5,724 bases of DNA from positions 1-5,724 of the forward strand of contig JAGHBT010000318.1 in the NCBI GenBank assembly GCA_021160845.1, read 5' to 3'. The notes beneath the pieces were generated by a model. It saw nothing but the letters and a program-made list of their open reading frames with translations, did no database searches and had not been told where the DNA came from. Both the position numbers and the translations under genes were made by a program. Source of the stretch: a bacterium. GTDB taxonomy: Bacteria; Krumholzibacteriota; Krumholzibacteriia; Krumholzibacteriales; WJIX01. This document shows positions 1 to 5,368 of the stretch, in pieces; within the stretch, counting starts at the first letter, position 1, and every line of letters starts with the position of its first letter.

Positions 1-464
1 AAAGAAACCATTATCCTTGGCATATCGCCAATCCATCAGGCAAACTCATTAATCATACCGATTGTAAGAATCAGAACATCACAAAAAACCTTACCGCGAC
101 AAAAGATTATTCATCCAATGAAGATTGCGTAGTCTATCAATACGAAACAGATTCCGTGCTTGTTTTAAATCATATAAATGCGGGGTTTAACTGTTGCCCG
201 ACTACTCTGGCAACGAGCTTTCAATTTGCAAATGATACAATTACAATCATAGAAAATGAAGTTCTGGATAATGGTTGCCACTGCCTCTGTCTATATGACC
301 TCACACTTGAGATGACAGATATTACGCCTGGCGTCTATACAGTCATTTTCAAGGAAATTTACACAAAGCAGGAAGATACTCCGCTGCAATTTAAAGTAAA
401 CCTTATAGAGCAGCCGCGGGGAACCTGCTGCGTGAAACGAGAACACTACCCCTGGGGATTATAA
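1..464 (+). CDS. Cysteine-rich protein of unknown function, C-terminal part (cut by left edge)
   Basis: The frame is open from position 3 to the TAA at 462-464, giving 153 residues with no start needed inside the window. The GTG at 156 is therefore an internal Val, not the start. I do not recognise a named function. Visible features: nine cysteines in 153 residues (21, 42, 64, 65, 92, 94, 96, 142, 143 of the fragment), in motifs NAGFNCCP, CHCLCLYDL, PGVYTV and a terminal GTCC..REHYPWGL. Alternating hydrophobic/polar stretches suggest a beta-sandwich, and the paired cysteines suggest disulfides or metal binding, so an exported protein is plausible; the N-terminus that would show a signal peptide is outside the window. 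The fragment opens with R-N-HYPW, echoing R-E-HYPW at its end, which suggests that a preceding copy of the same domain ends just inside the left edge. From memory the NAGFNCCP/CLCLYD pattern belongs to a conserved uncharacterised bacterial family, but I cannot name it. It converges on the cofactor operon and has no evident functional link to it. Confidence 0.8.
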   Translation, partial: RNHYPWHIANPSGKLINHTDCKNQNITKNLTATKDYSSNEDCVVYQYETDSVLVLNHINAGFNCCPTTLATSFQFANDTITIIENEVLDNGCHCLCLYDLTLEMTDITPGVYTVIFKEIYTKQEDTPLQFKVNLIEQPRGTCCVKREHYPWGL

Positions 465-505
465 TATTTAACCCTTCTTTCAAATATATATTAAATTCCC
501 GCCTT
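465..505. other. Short convergent intergenic spacer
   Basis: These 41 bases separate the stop of the plus-strand gene from the stop of mog. They are AT-rich and contain a 10-base all-A/T palindrome at 483-492, but no GC-rich stem followed by a T-run in either direction. Transcription of both units must end here or read into the neighbour; no intrinsic terminator is convincing by eye. Confidence 0.6.
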
Positions 506-973
506 CTAATGCCCCTCACCGTGAACCATAGCGAGGGCATGCCGCAGAATAGAGGGAAGCAATTCAGCGCAGAAACTAGCCCCCTTAACAGACCCGGGAA
601 GATTTATGATAATCGTCTGATCTTTAATACCGGCGACGCCCCTTGAAAGAACAGCATTGAGAGTTTCTTTTAAAGATTCCGTTCTTAAATATTCCGCAAT
701 ACCCGGGATCAGTCTGTCACAGAACCCTATTGTAACATCGGGGGTAATATCACGCGGCCCCAGACCTGTCCCACCGGTAGTTATAATTACATCCTTATCA
801 AGATTGCCGCTTAAGACCTCTTCGATCTTGGCTTTTTCATCCGGCACTATTTGTCTCTCTATTTCAGCATCGGGTATATTCCTGCTGAGCGATTCTTCCA
901 CTGCCGGGCCCGATCTGTCTTCGTAAACACCCACGGAAGCCCTGTCAGATATTGTAAGAACCAGTACTCTCAT
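506..973 (-). CDS. mog: Molybdopterin adenylyltransferase (Mog/MoaB family)
   Basis: This 155-residue protein is a full-length, single-domain MoCF-biosynthesis protein. The family activates molybdopterin with ATP to give adenylyl-molybdopterin (MPT-AMP), the substrate for metal insertion by MoeA, in the cytoplasm. The start reads LTISDRASVGVYEDRSGP, the typical Mog N-terminus. The nucleotide/pterin motif TTGGTGLGPRDITPD lies at residues 65-79; D45 (VPDE) and D75 (PRD) match the two acidic residues known to matter in E. coli Mog. The end, NLPGSVKGASFCAELLP...HALAMVHGEGH, is the conserved C-terminal half. The ATG at 971-973 overlaps the end of the MOSC gene by 29 nt and has a GGGGGTG ribosome site 9 nt upstream, inside that gene, which suggests coupled translation. 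Mog and MoaB are close paralogues and cannot be firmly separated by eye. It is the last gene of the operon. Confidence 0.93.
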   Translation of the reverse strand: MRVLVLTISDRASVGVYEDRSGPAVEESLSRNIPDAEIERQIVPDEKAKIEEVLSGNLDKDVIITTGGTGLGPRDITPDVTIGFCDRLIPGIAEYLRTESLKETLNAVLSRGVAGIKDQTIIINLPGSVKGASFCAELLPSILRHALAMVHGEGH

Positions 974-1385
974 CTGTAATTACACCCCCATTTATTACCT
1001 TCGCAAATACCCCTCTCTTTACCAAAAGGGGTTCAGCCGTTAATCCCTTAATCACGTGTCCCTTGCCGGGCTTTCCTATCTGAGTAACCTCAAATTCAAC
1101 ACCATCAACACGAAACCTCGCTCCCACTGTAAGCGATAGAAGGTCAATCCCTTTTGTTGTAATATTCTCGGCAAAATCTCCCGGGTTTAATGTGGAAAGT
1201 TTTTCCCTCGCTTTATCAATATCCTCCACCGCAAGAAATGAGACCTGCTTTTGAGAACTCCCTGCATGGGCGTCTCCGACAACTCCATATCCCTTCTTAA
1301 GAAGAATACTACCGACCGGCTCTTTCCCTATCCCCCTGCTCCCGGAAATATTCACGGATACAACCTTAAACCTCCCTGCAGTCAT
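945..1385 (-). CDS. Stand-alone MOSC-domain protein lacking all cysteines
   Basis: The 146 residues fit a single MOSC (molybdenum cofactor sulfurase C-terminal) domain of the small type often found next to mog and moaC. Matching blocks are GDAHAGSSQKQVSFLA (37-52), NPGDFAENITTKGIDLLSLTVGARF (67-91), EVTQIGK (99-105) and RGVFAKVINGG (124-134). MOSC domains are thought to bind or transfer sulfur or cofactor through a conserved cysteine; the exact role of the stand-alone form is unsettled. In the usual stand-alone protein the segment after IGK carries cysteines (pattern IGKxCHxxC...GxC, as I recall it). Here that segment reads IGKPGKGHVIKGLTAEPLL, and there is no Cys anywhere in the protein. The frame and segment length are kept, so a frameshift is unlikely. 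The start ATG overlaps the moaC stop as ATGA, indicating translational coupling; the 3' end overlaps mog by 29 nt. The family call is firm, the biochemical role is not. Confidence 0.85.
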   Translation of the reverse strand: MTAGRFKVVSVNISGSRGIGKEPVGSILLKKGYGVVGDAHAGSSQKQVSFLAVEDIDKAREKLSTLNPGDFAENITTKGIDLLSLTVGARFRVDGVEFEVTQIGKPGKGHVIKGLTAEPLLVKRGVFAKVINGGVITDESTGSYNI

Positions 1386-1834
1386 TCCGGTACTTCCTTC
1401 TTTTTACTCACAAGTCTTATTTCACCAATAACCATATCCTTACTTACAGCCTTGCTCATATCATAGATCGTAAGGGCTGCAACGGAAACAGCTGTGAGCG
1501 CCTCCATCTCCACTCCTGTTCTCGCGGTAGTTATCGCTTTGGCCTCGATTACAATCCTGTCATTTTCAACTCCAAAGTCAACACTAACCTGATCAAGGGG
1601 CAATGGGTGGCAGAGCGGAATAAGGTCGCCTGTCCTTTTAGCCGCCATAATTCCCGCTATACGCGCCGCGGATAGAGGATTGCCTTTCTTTAGTGAACTC
1701 GACCCTAACAAATCTATAACCTTGCTTCCCACAATAATTACTCCGGAAGCAATCGCGGTTCTCTTTTGAACCGGCTTACCTGAAACATCAACCATCTTTG
1801 CTTTGCCCTCTGAATCAAAATGCGTAAAATCCAT
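1382..1834 (-). CDS. moaC: Cyclic pyranopterin monophosphate synthase MoaC
   Basis: MoaC converts the MoaA product 3',8-cyclo-GTP into cyclic pyranopterin monophosphate (cPMP), completing the first stage of molybdenum cofactor synthesis; the enzyme is a cytosolic hexamer in known cases. The 150-residue protein shows MVDVSGK (14-20), ARIAGIMAAKRTGDLIPLCHPLPL (57-80), TGVEMEALTAVSVAALTIYDMSKAV (106-130) and KDMVIGEIRL (132-141). Active-site positions of E. coli MoaC appear retained: K67 (here K66), H77 (H76), E112/E114 (E109/E111), D128 (D125), K131 (K128) and K147 (K144). The usual glycine-rich tail after the last lysine (SGGKSG-like) is replaced by KKEVPE, so the protein ends about ten residues early. 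The ATG at 1832-1834 has AGGGG 8 nt upstream. It follows moaA after a 61-nt gap and overlaps the MOSC gene by 4 nt. Confidence 0.95.
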   Translation of the reverse strand: MDFTHFDSEGKAKMVDVSGKPVQKRTAIASGVIIVGSKVIDLLGSSSLKKGNPLSAARIAGIMAAKRTGDLIPLCHPLPLDQVSVDFGVENDRIVIEAKAITTARTGVEMEALTAVSVAALTIYDMSKAVSKDMVIGEIRLVSKKKEVPE

Positions 1835-1836
1835 AA

Positions 1837-1890
1837 TTATTTCCCCTGTTTTCTTTCTTTTAATAATCTCGGCATTAATATTCGGTTCAT
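1837..1890 (-). CDS. Possible 17-codon mini-ORF between moaA and moaC
   Basis: The moaA-moaC gap holds an ORF with ATG at 1888-1890 and TAA at 1837-1839, encoding MNRILMPRLLKERKQGK. A perfect AGGAGG (1900-1905) lies 9 nt upstream of the ATG. The TAA is only 2 nt from the moaC ATG, a spacing that would allow coupled reinitiation on moaC. An in-frame ATG at 1897-1899 would add three residues (MIK) but sits directly against the AGGAGG, so it is the poorer start. The peptide is basic (6 Lys/Arg) with no recognisable domain. It could be a coupling or leader peptide, or a chance reading of a gap; a 17-codon ORF alone is weak evidence, and only the ribosome site and the position favour it. Confidence 0.35.
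   Translation of the reverse strand: MNRILMPRLLKERKQGK
1843..1847 (-). promoter_or_regulatory. Ribosome binding site of moaC
   Basis: AGGGG on the minus strand lies 8 nt before the moaC ATG, fixing that start. It sits within the last codons of the possible mini-ORF, so ribosomes translating the mini-ORF would pass over it. Confidence 0.6.
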
Positions 1891-1895
1891 TTTTA

Positions 1896-2711
1896 TCATC
1901 CTCCTATCTGTGACATCAATCTGTTCTCACAGATAGTACCCCTTAAAGGTTTTTCTCTTACCGCCCTTTTCAGACTCTCCTCTATATTGTTGAGATCGAG
2001 CTTTATCTCAGCATTGGATAAAAGACATGGTTTTAAAAACCCGTCCGCGGTAAGCCTTATCTTGTTGCACAGGCTGCACGGCGGCGGCCTGTCAAAAGTA
2101 AAAGAAGAATCGAGTTTTTCCTCCCTTTGATATAGGGAAAACTGCTTTATCGTCTGAAGTCTCAACCCCTCTTGCTTACAGAAAGAGCGCATCTCCATTA
2201 TCTGGCTTCGCGAAGTAGCCTCCGATATAACCATGTTTATCTTAACCGGATTAAGCCCCGCGCTTTTCGCCGCGTCTATCCCGGCAAAAACATCTTCTAT
2301 ATTACCCCTTCTTGTTATCCTTTTAAATTCGTCTCCGTCCAGTGTGTCAAGAGATATATTCACCCTGCTCAATCCCGCTTCTTTTAGCTTCCATGCCTTT
2401 TCCCTGGAAAGAAGGGAACCATTAGTAGTCATCACCAGTTCATTGATTCCCTCACAACGAGAGATCATCTCGACAAGTAGTTCGATATCCCTTCGTACCA
2501 GAGGCTCTCCTCCCGTGAGACGTATCTTCACTATACCCAGACGTGCTGCGCACCTGGCGATTGAGGTTATTTCCTCAAAAGAGAGTATTTCATCGTGTGA
2601 CTTTAATTTTACCCCCTCCTCGGGCATGCAGTAAACACACCTGTAATTGCACTTATCCGTTACTGATATTCTAAGGTAGTCGATTTTTCTTCCGAATCTG
2701 TCCTTCAGCAT
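1896..2711 (-). CDS. moaA: GTP 3',8-cyclase MoaA, short form
   Basis: MoaA is a radical-SAM enzyme with two [4Fe-4S] clusters that rearranges GTP to 3',8-cyclo-GTP, the first step of molybdenum cofactor synthesis. The N-terminal SAM cluster motif is CNYRCVYC (C21, C25, C28). R14, K62 and R64 match substrate/SAM-side residues before and after it, and LTGGEP (65-70) is the radical-SAM GGE motif. The C-terminal substrate cluster is C212, C215 and C229 (CX2CX13C, CSLCNKIRLTADG). The protein ends in Gly-Gly, the tail needed for MoaA activity in known enzymes. At 271 residues it is about 55-60 shorter than the common form (about 330). The loss falls between KINMVISEA (157-165) and the C-terminal cluster, where the usual RFIEFMP block reads RLQTIKQFSL. 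This resembles short archaeal-type MoaA as I recall them. ATG at 2709-2711 has GGAG 7 nt upstream (2719-2722), 12 nt after the moeA stop. Confidence 0.93.
   Translation of the reverse strand: MLKDRFGRKIDYLRISVTDKCNYRCVYCMPEEGVKLKSHDEILSFEEITSIARCAARLGIVKIRLTGGEPLVRRDIELLVEMISRCEGINELVMTTNGSLLSREKAWKLKEAGLSRVNISLDTLDGDEFKRITRRGNIEDVFAGIDAAKSAGLNPVKINMVISEATSRSQIMEMRSFCKQEGLRLQTIKQFSLYQREEKLDSSFTFDRPPPCSLCNKIRLTADGFLKPCLLSNAEIKLDLNNIEESLKRAVREKPLRGTICENRLMSQIGG
1900..1905 (-). promoter_or_regulatory. Perfect AGGAGG inside the moaA Gly-Gly codons
   Basis: The last two sense codons of moaA (GGA GGA, the Gly-Gly tail) and the A before them spell AGGAGG. No gene recognised by homology starts at a suitable distance; the nearest ATG at standard spacing is that of the 17-codon mini-ORF at 1888-1890, 9 nt downstream. 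The site may be functional or a by-product of encoding Gly-Gly. Confidence 0.45.
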
Positions 2712-2723
2712 CTTTTATCTCCA

Positions 2724-3905
2724 TCACTTTATCAATGTAACTTCAACCCTTTCACCCGCATCTATCTTCTCCGTTCCTACCGGTATCGAAATAAAACCAT
2801 CCGCGATTGTATATGCGTGAATATGAGCTGATCCGTGATATTCAACAAGCTTAACTCTTCCTTTTTCGATCAGCTTTACGGGGAGATGGGAAAGACGGCC
2901 TGTCTTTCTGCGTTCGACCGTATCGGCCAGTTCGGCAATAACACGCCTATGGTCCCACTTCGCCCCCATAAGAGCAAAACAAAAGGGTTTAACAAACAAC
3001 TCGAAAATAACAAATGTAGAAACAGGATTGCCCGGAAGACCGAAAACAAAATCATCTTTTCCTTTTCCAAAAACGGTCGGTTTGCCTGGTTTAACCGCCA
3101 CCTTTTCAAAGAGCAGATCAAACCCCCTGTCCTTTAGAACTCCGGGTACAAAATCGAACCCCCCCATCGAGACCCCCCCCGAAAGAAGGAAGATATCAAC
3201 ACTGCCCCGATTATAATCAATAATCTCACCGATAGCTTCCGGCGTATCTTCCGCTATACCAAGGTAACGAGATTCAAATCCCGCGCTCTTAGCCTGAGCG
3301 GCAAGTTGATAGCTGCTGCTGTTTCGGATCATGGCTCCTTCAGGTTTGCCGGCGGGTTCAACAAGTTCACTGCCGGTGGCAAGAATACCTATCACGGGGT
3401 TTCTCCAGACTGGAACATCAATACACCCCACAGCGGCAAGTACGGCAACTTCCGGAGCGCCAATTACCGTCCCCTTCTTCAACACAATATCACCTCTGGC
3501 AACATCCTCTGCCCTGTAGCTAATATTCACCGCAGCACTCACGCGCTTTACAACAATCTTATCCTTTATTATCTCTATATCTTCTAACATCACCACGCGG
3601 TCAGCGCCTTCGGGCACGACCGCACCCGTCATGATTTCCGAACACTCCCCTGCCCCAATCCTTTTCTCAGGAGCTTTACCTGCGGGGATCGTCTCTATGA
3701 TTTCAAGAGGACTATCAAGATCGGCAAACCTGCACGCGTATCCATCCATCGCTGATTTATCAAATGGAGGCATATCAACATCCGATCTAATATCCTCACA
3801 AAGAACCCTGCTTTGAGCCTTACTCAGCGAAAGGGTTTCTTTTCCAAGCGGAGCCGCGTTTTCCATCATTAGTCGATACGCCTTTTCAAACGGTACCATT
3901 TCCAT
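2724..3905 (-). CDS. moeA: Molybdopterin molybdenumtransferase MoeA
   Basis: MoeA uses adenylyl-molybdopterin made by Mog to insert molybdate (or tungstate) into the dithiolene, releasing AMP. The 393 residues are full length for the family (about 390-410). Order of domains: N-terminal MoeA domain (about 1-165) with VDMPPFDKSAMDGYA (43-57) and IMTGAVVPEGAD (91-102); central MoCF-binding domain (about 170-310) with ILATGSEL (174-181), LLSGGVSMGGFDFVPG (240-255), VKPGKPTVFG (271-280) and FGLPGNPVST (288-297); C-terminal domain (about 320-392) ending in VGTEKIDAGERVEVTLI. All central active-site motifs look intact. The ATG at 3903-3905 is preceded by a GGGGGG ribosome site at 3913-3918, 7 nt away; the ATG two codons later has a worse site. 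It overlaps the regulator gene by 20 nt and precedes moaA by 12 nt. The codons of the SGGVSMGG motif form long G-runs (see the separate entry). Confidence 0.96.
   Translation of the reverse strand: MEMVPFEKAYRLMMENAAPLGKETLSLSKAQSRVLCEDIRSDVDMPPFDKSAMDGYACRFADLDSPLEIIETIPAGKAPEKRIGAGECSEIMTGAVVPEGADRVVMLEDIEIIKDKIVVKRVSAAVNISYRAEDVARGDIVLKKGTVIGAPEVAVLAAVGCIDVPVWRNPVIGILATGSELVEPAGKPEGAMIRNSSSYQLAAQAKSAGFESRYLGIAEDTPEAIGEIIDYNRGSVDIFLLSGGVSMGGFDFVPGVLKDRGFDLLFEKVAVKPGKPTVFGKGKDDFVFGLPGNPVSTFVIFELFVKPFCFALMGAKWDHRRVIAELADTVERRKTGRLSHLPVKLIEKGRVKLVEYHGSAHIHAYTIADGFISIPVGTEKIDAGERVEVTLIK
3159..3180 (-). other. Paired poly-G tracts with G-quadruplex pattern inside moeA
   Basis: On the coding strand of moeA a run of 8 G (3173-3180) is followed after 7 bases by a run of 7 G (3159-3165). 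They encode the SGGVSMGG motif. Each run can be divided into two GGG blocks, so the stretch fits the usual four-tract quadruplex pattern with loops of 2, 7 and 1 bases, on the same strand as the mRNA. The frame is intact on both sides in this assembly. Whether it folds or slips is inference. Confidence 0.55.
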
Positions 3906-4275
3906 TCCGTTTCCCCCCTTTGAGAAGTTCTTTTATATTACGCCTGAATGAATCCTCCAGGGATAAAAGGATATCTCTTCTGCATTCTTCCCACGCTTCA
4001 ATCAATCTTAATCCAAATTCGGTTAGGCGGGTCGATCCGCCTGCGCTTCCTCCTCTGCTCTTAATAACTACCTCTTGCCCGAACCCCTCTTCCATTCTTT
4101 TGATATCCTCCCAGGCCTTTCTGTAACCCCTGCCGAGCGATTCTGAAGCCTTTACGATTGAACCTCTGTCCCTCACTTCTTTAAGAAGCTCAAATCTCCC
4201 ATCGCCGAACAAACCCTTCCCCTCCTCATTTTGTAGAAAGAGTCTTATCCCAGGTTGTATACTTGATCCCTTCAT
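3886..4275 (-). CDS. modE: ModE-type winged-helix regulator, DNA-binding domain only
   Basis: The 129-residue protein matches the N-terminal LysR-like winged-helix domain of ModE, the molybdate-responsive regulator. Features: GDGRFELLKEVRDRGSIVKASESLGRGYRKAWEDIKRMEEGFG (24-66), the helix-turn-helix with the ModE-type YRKAW recognition segment, and a glycine-rich wing SRGGSAGGSTRLTEFG (73-88). E. coli ModE is about 262 residues because it also has two Mop/TOBE sensor domains; here the protein ends in a Lys/Arg-rich tail with no Mop repeat, so it cannot bind molybdate in the known way. One-domain ModE proteins occur widely in anaerobes and archaea. It lies between the transporter and synthesis genes, 25 nt after the ATPase stop and overlapping moeA by 20 nt, and may regulate this operon. 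The ATG at 4273-4275 has only GGA at 2 nt; AGGTGG lies 13 nt upstream, rather far. No alternative start lies between. Confidence 0.88.
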   Translation of the reverse strand: MKGSSIQPGIRLFLQNEEGKGLFGDGRFELLKEVRDRGSIVKASESLGRGYRKAWEDIKRMEEGFGQEVVIKSRGGSAGGSTRLTEFGLRLIEAWEECRRDILLSLEDSFRRNIKELLKGGKRNGNGTV

Positions 4276-4300
4276 ATTCCAGCTTTCGCCACCTGATCTA

Positions 4301-5368
4301 TCATACGCCTATGAACCTTACAGCGCTCGCCTTGACACTTACAAATATATCCTTGCCCTGTTCCAGCCCCAGCCTCTCCACCGATCCTCTGGTTACAAGC
4401 GCCGCCAGTTCGTCTCCAACATCGACTATCACTTCCATCCCAATCCGCGCGGGGAAAATATCAACTACTTTACCTTTAAAGGTATTGCGCGCGCTTGAAG
4501 AAACCGGCTTAGTCGAAAGTGTTATATCCTCACTTCTTATTATTATATTTCCTTCACCGTCTTTTTTATCCGTAAGAACACTGAATCTTATCCCGTTCCC
4601 GTTTGATATAAATTCTGAAACCCCTCCTTTATCCGCGGGTTCCGCAACAAGCCTGCCGTGGAAGAAATTTCTGATACCTACAAAGTCAGCGACAAATCCG
4701 GATATCGGACGGGTAAATATCTTCTCCGGATTATCAATTTGAACCACTGTTCCTTCCTCCATTACCCCCACCCTGTCGGCCAGCGACAACGCTTCTTCAT
4801 AATCATGTGTTACATGAATAATTATAATACCCCTTCTTTTTAACCTTCTAAGAAGAGACCGTATTTCAGAACGCGCGCCCCTGTCCAGAGAAGATAGAGG
4901 CTCATCGAGAAGGAGACATCGCGGCCTTATCGCAAGAGCCCTGGCTAGGGCAACTCTCTGCGTCTCACCGCCGGAAAGTGTAGCGATATTTCTGCCCATA
5001 ATCGAAGAAAAACCAAATTGTTCCGCCAGTTCATCTACTTTCTTCCTTATACCCTTGCCCTTTTCCCCCCGACACCTCAATCCGTAGGACACATTTTCCT
5101 CTACAGTAAGATGAGGGAAAAGAGCGCCATTCTGAAAAACAATTCCGATATCCCTCTTCTGTATCTTCTCAAAGGTTATATCTATGCCTCCAAGTAGAAC
5201 CCTCCCTGTGTCCGGCATGCATATTCCCGCAATTGTCTCCAGAAGTACCGATTTGCCCACGCCGCTTGCCCCAAGAAGAACAAGATATTCTCCCTCCCTG
5301 GCCTCAAACGAAACATCACTTAGGTCAAATTCACCCAAATTTTTTGACAGGCCTTCAACTCTTAACAT
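4301..5368 (-). CDS. modC: Molybdate/tungstate ABC transporter ATPase
   Basis: This is the ATP-hydrolysing subunit that drives import of molybdate or tungstate through the permease encoded just upstream. In the 355 residues from the chosen start: Walker A GASGVGKS (33-40), Q-loop Q79 in VFQNGALFPHLTV, signature LSGGETQRVALARAL (131-145), Walker B CLLLDEP (151-157), D-loop SSLD (159-162) and H-loop H188. A C-terminal Mop/TOBE-like domain (about 290-355, with FKGKVVDIFPARIGMEVIVDVG, LAALVTRGS and VKASAVRFIG) is the part that binds oxyanion in some ModC proteins. The start ATG at 5366-5368 begins MLRVEGLSK, as family members do, with AGGA 6 nt upstream. A TTG six codons earlier (5384-5386) is the longer alternative and is less likely. 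The gene overlaps the permease by 14 nt. modC and wtpC cannot be separated on this evidence. Confidence 0.93.
   Translation of the reverse strand: MLRVEGLSKNLGEFDLSDVSFEAREGEYLVLLGASGVGKSVLLETIAGICMPDTGRVLLGGIDITFEKIQKRDIGIVFQNGALFPHLTVEENVSYGLRCRGEKGKGIRKKVDELAEQFGFSSIMGRNIATLSGGETQRVALARALAIRPRCLLLDEPLSSLDRGARSEIRSLLRRLKRRGIIIIHVTHDYEEALSLADRVGVMEEGTVVQIDNPEKIFTRPISGFVADFVGIRNFFHGRLVAEPADKGGVSEFISNGNGIRFSVLTDKKDGEGNIIIRSEDITLSTKPVSSSARNTFKGKVVDIFPARIGMEVIVDVGDELAALVTRGSVERLGLEQGKDIFVSVKASAVRFIGV

Noticed and set aside
156..464. A 102-residue gene starting with GTG at 156
   Set aside because: The same frame is open with no stop back to position 3, and the upstream residues carry further cysteines and a motif repeated at the C-terminus, so the gene enters from the left edge.
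440..505. Terminator hairpin between the convergent genes
   Set aside because: Only weak, mismatched A/T pairings can be drawn; there is no GC-rich stem with a T-run.
1000..1080. Frameshift in the MOSC gene explaining the missing cysteines
   Set aside because: Conserved blocks before (EVTQIGK) and after (RGVFAKV..GG) are in the same frame with nearly the usual spacing, so substitutions explain the loss better.
2233..2634. A 133-codon plus-strand frame opposite moaA
   Set aside because: Antisense shadow of moaA; composition is Ser-rich and no motif is recognisable.
2835..3816. Several open frames of 60-100 codons on both strands inside moeA
   Set aside because: They overlap a well-supported full-length moeA, have no recognisable domains and are low-complexity or Ser/Pro-rich as expected for shadow frames.
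4263..4742. A 159-codon plus-strand frame opposite the ATPase gene
   Set aside because: Ser/Thr/Pro/Leu-rich shadow of a gene with intact ABC motifs; no ribosome site or known family seen.
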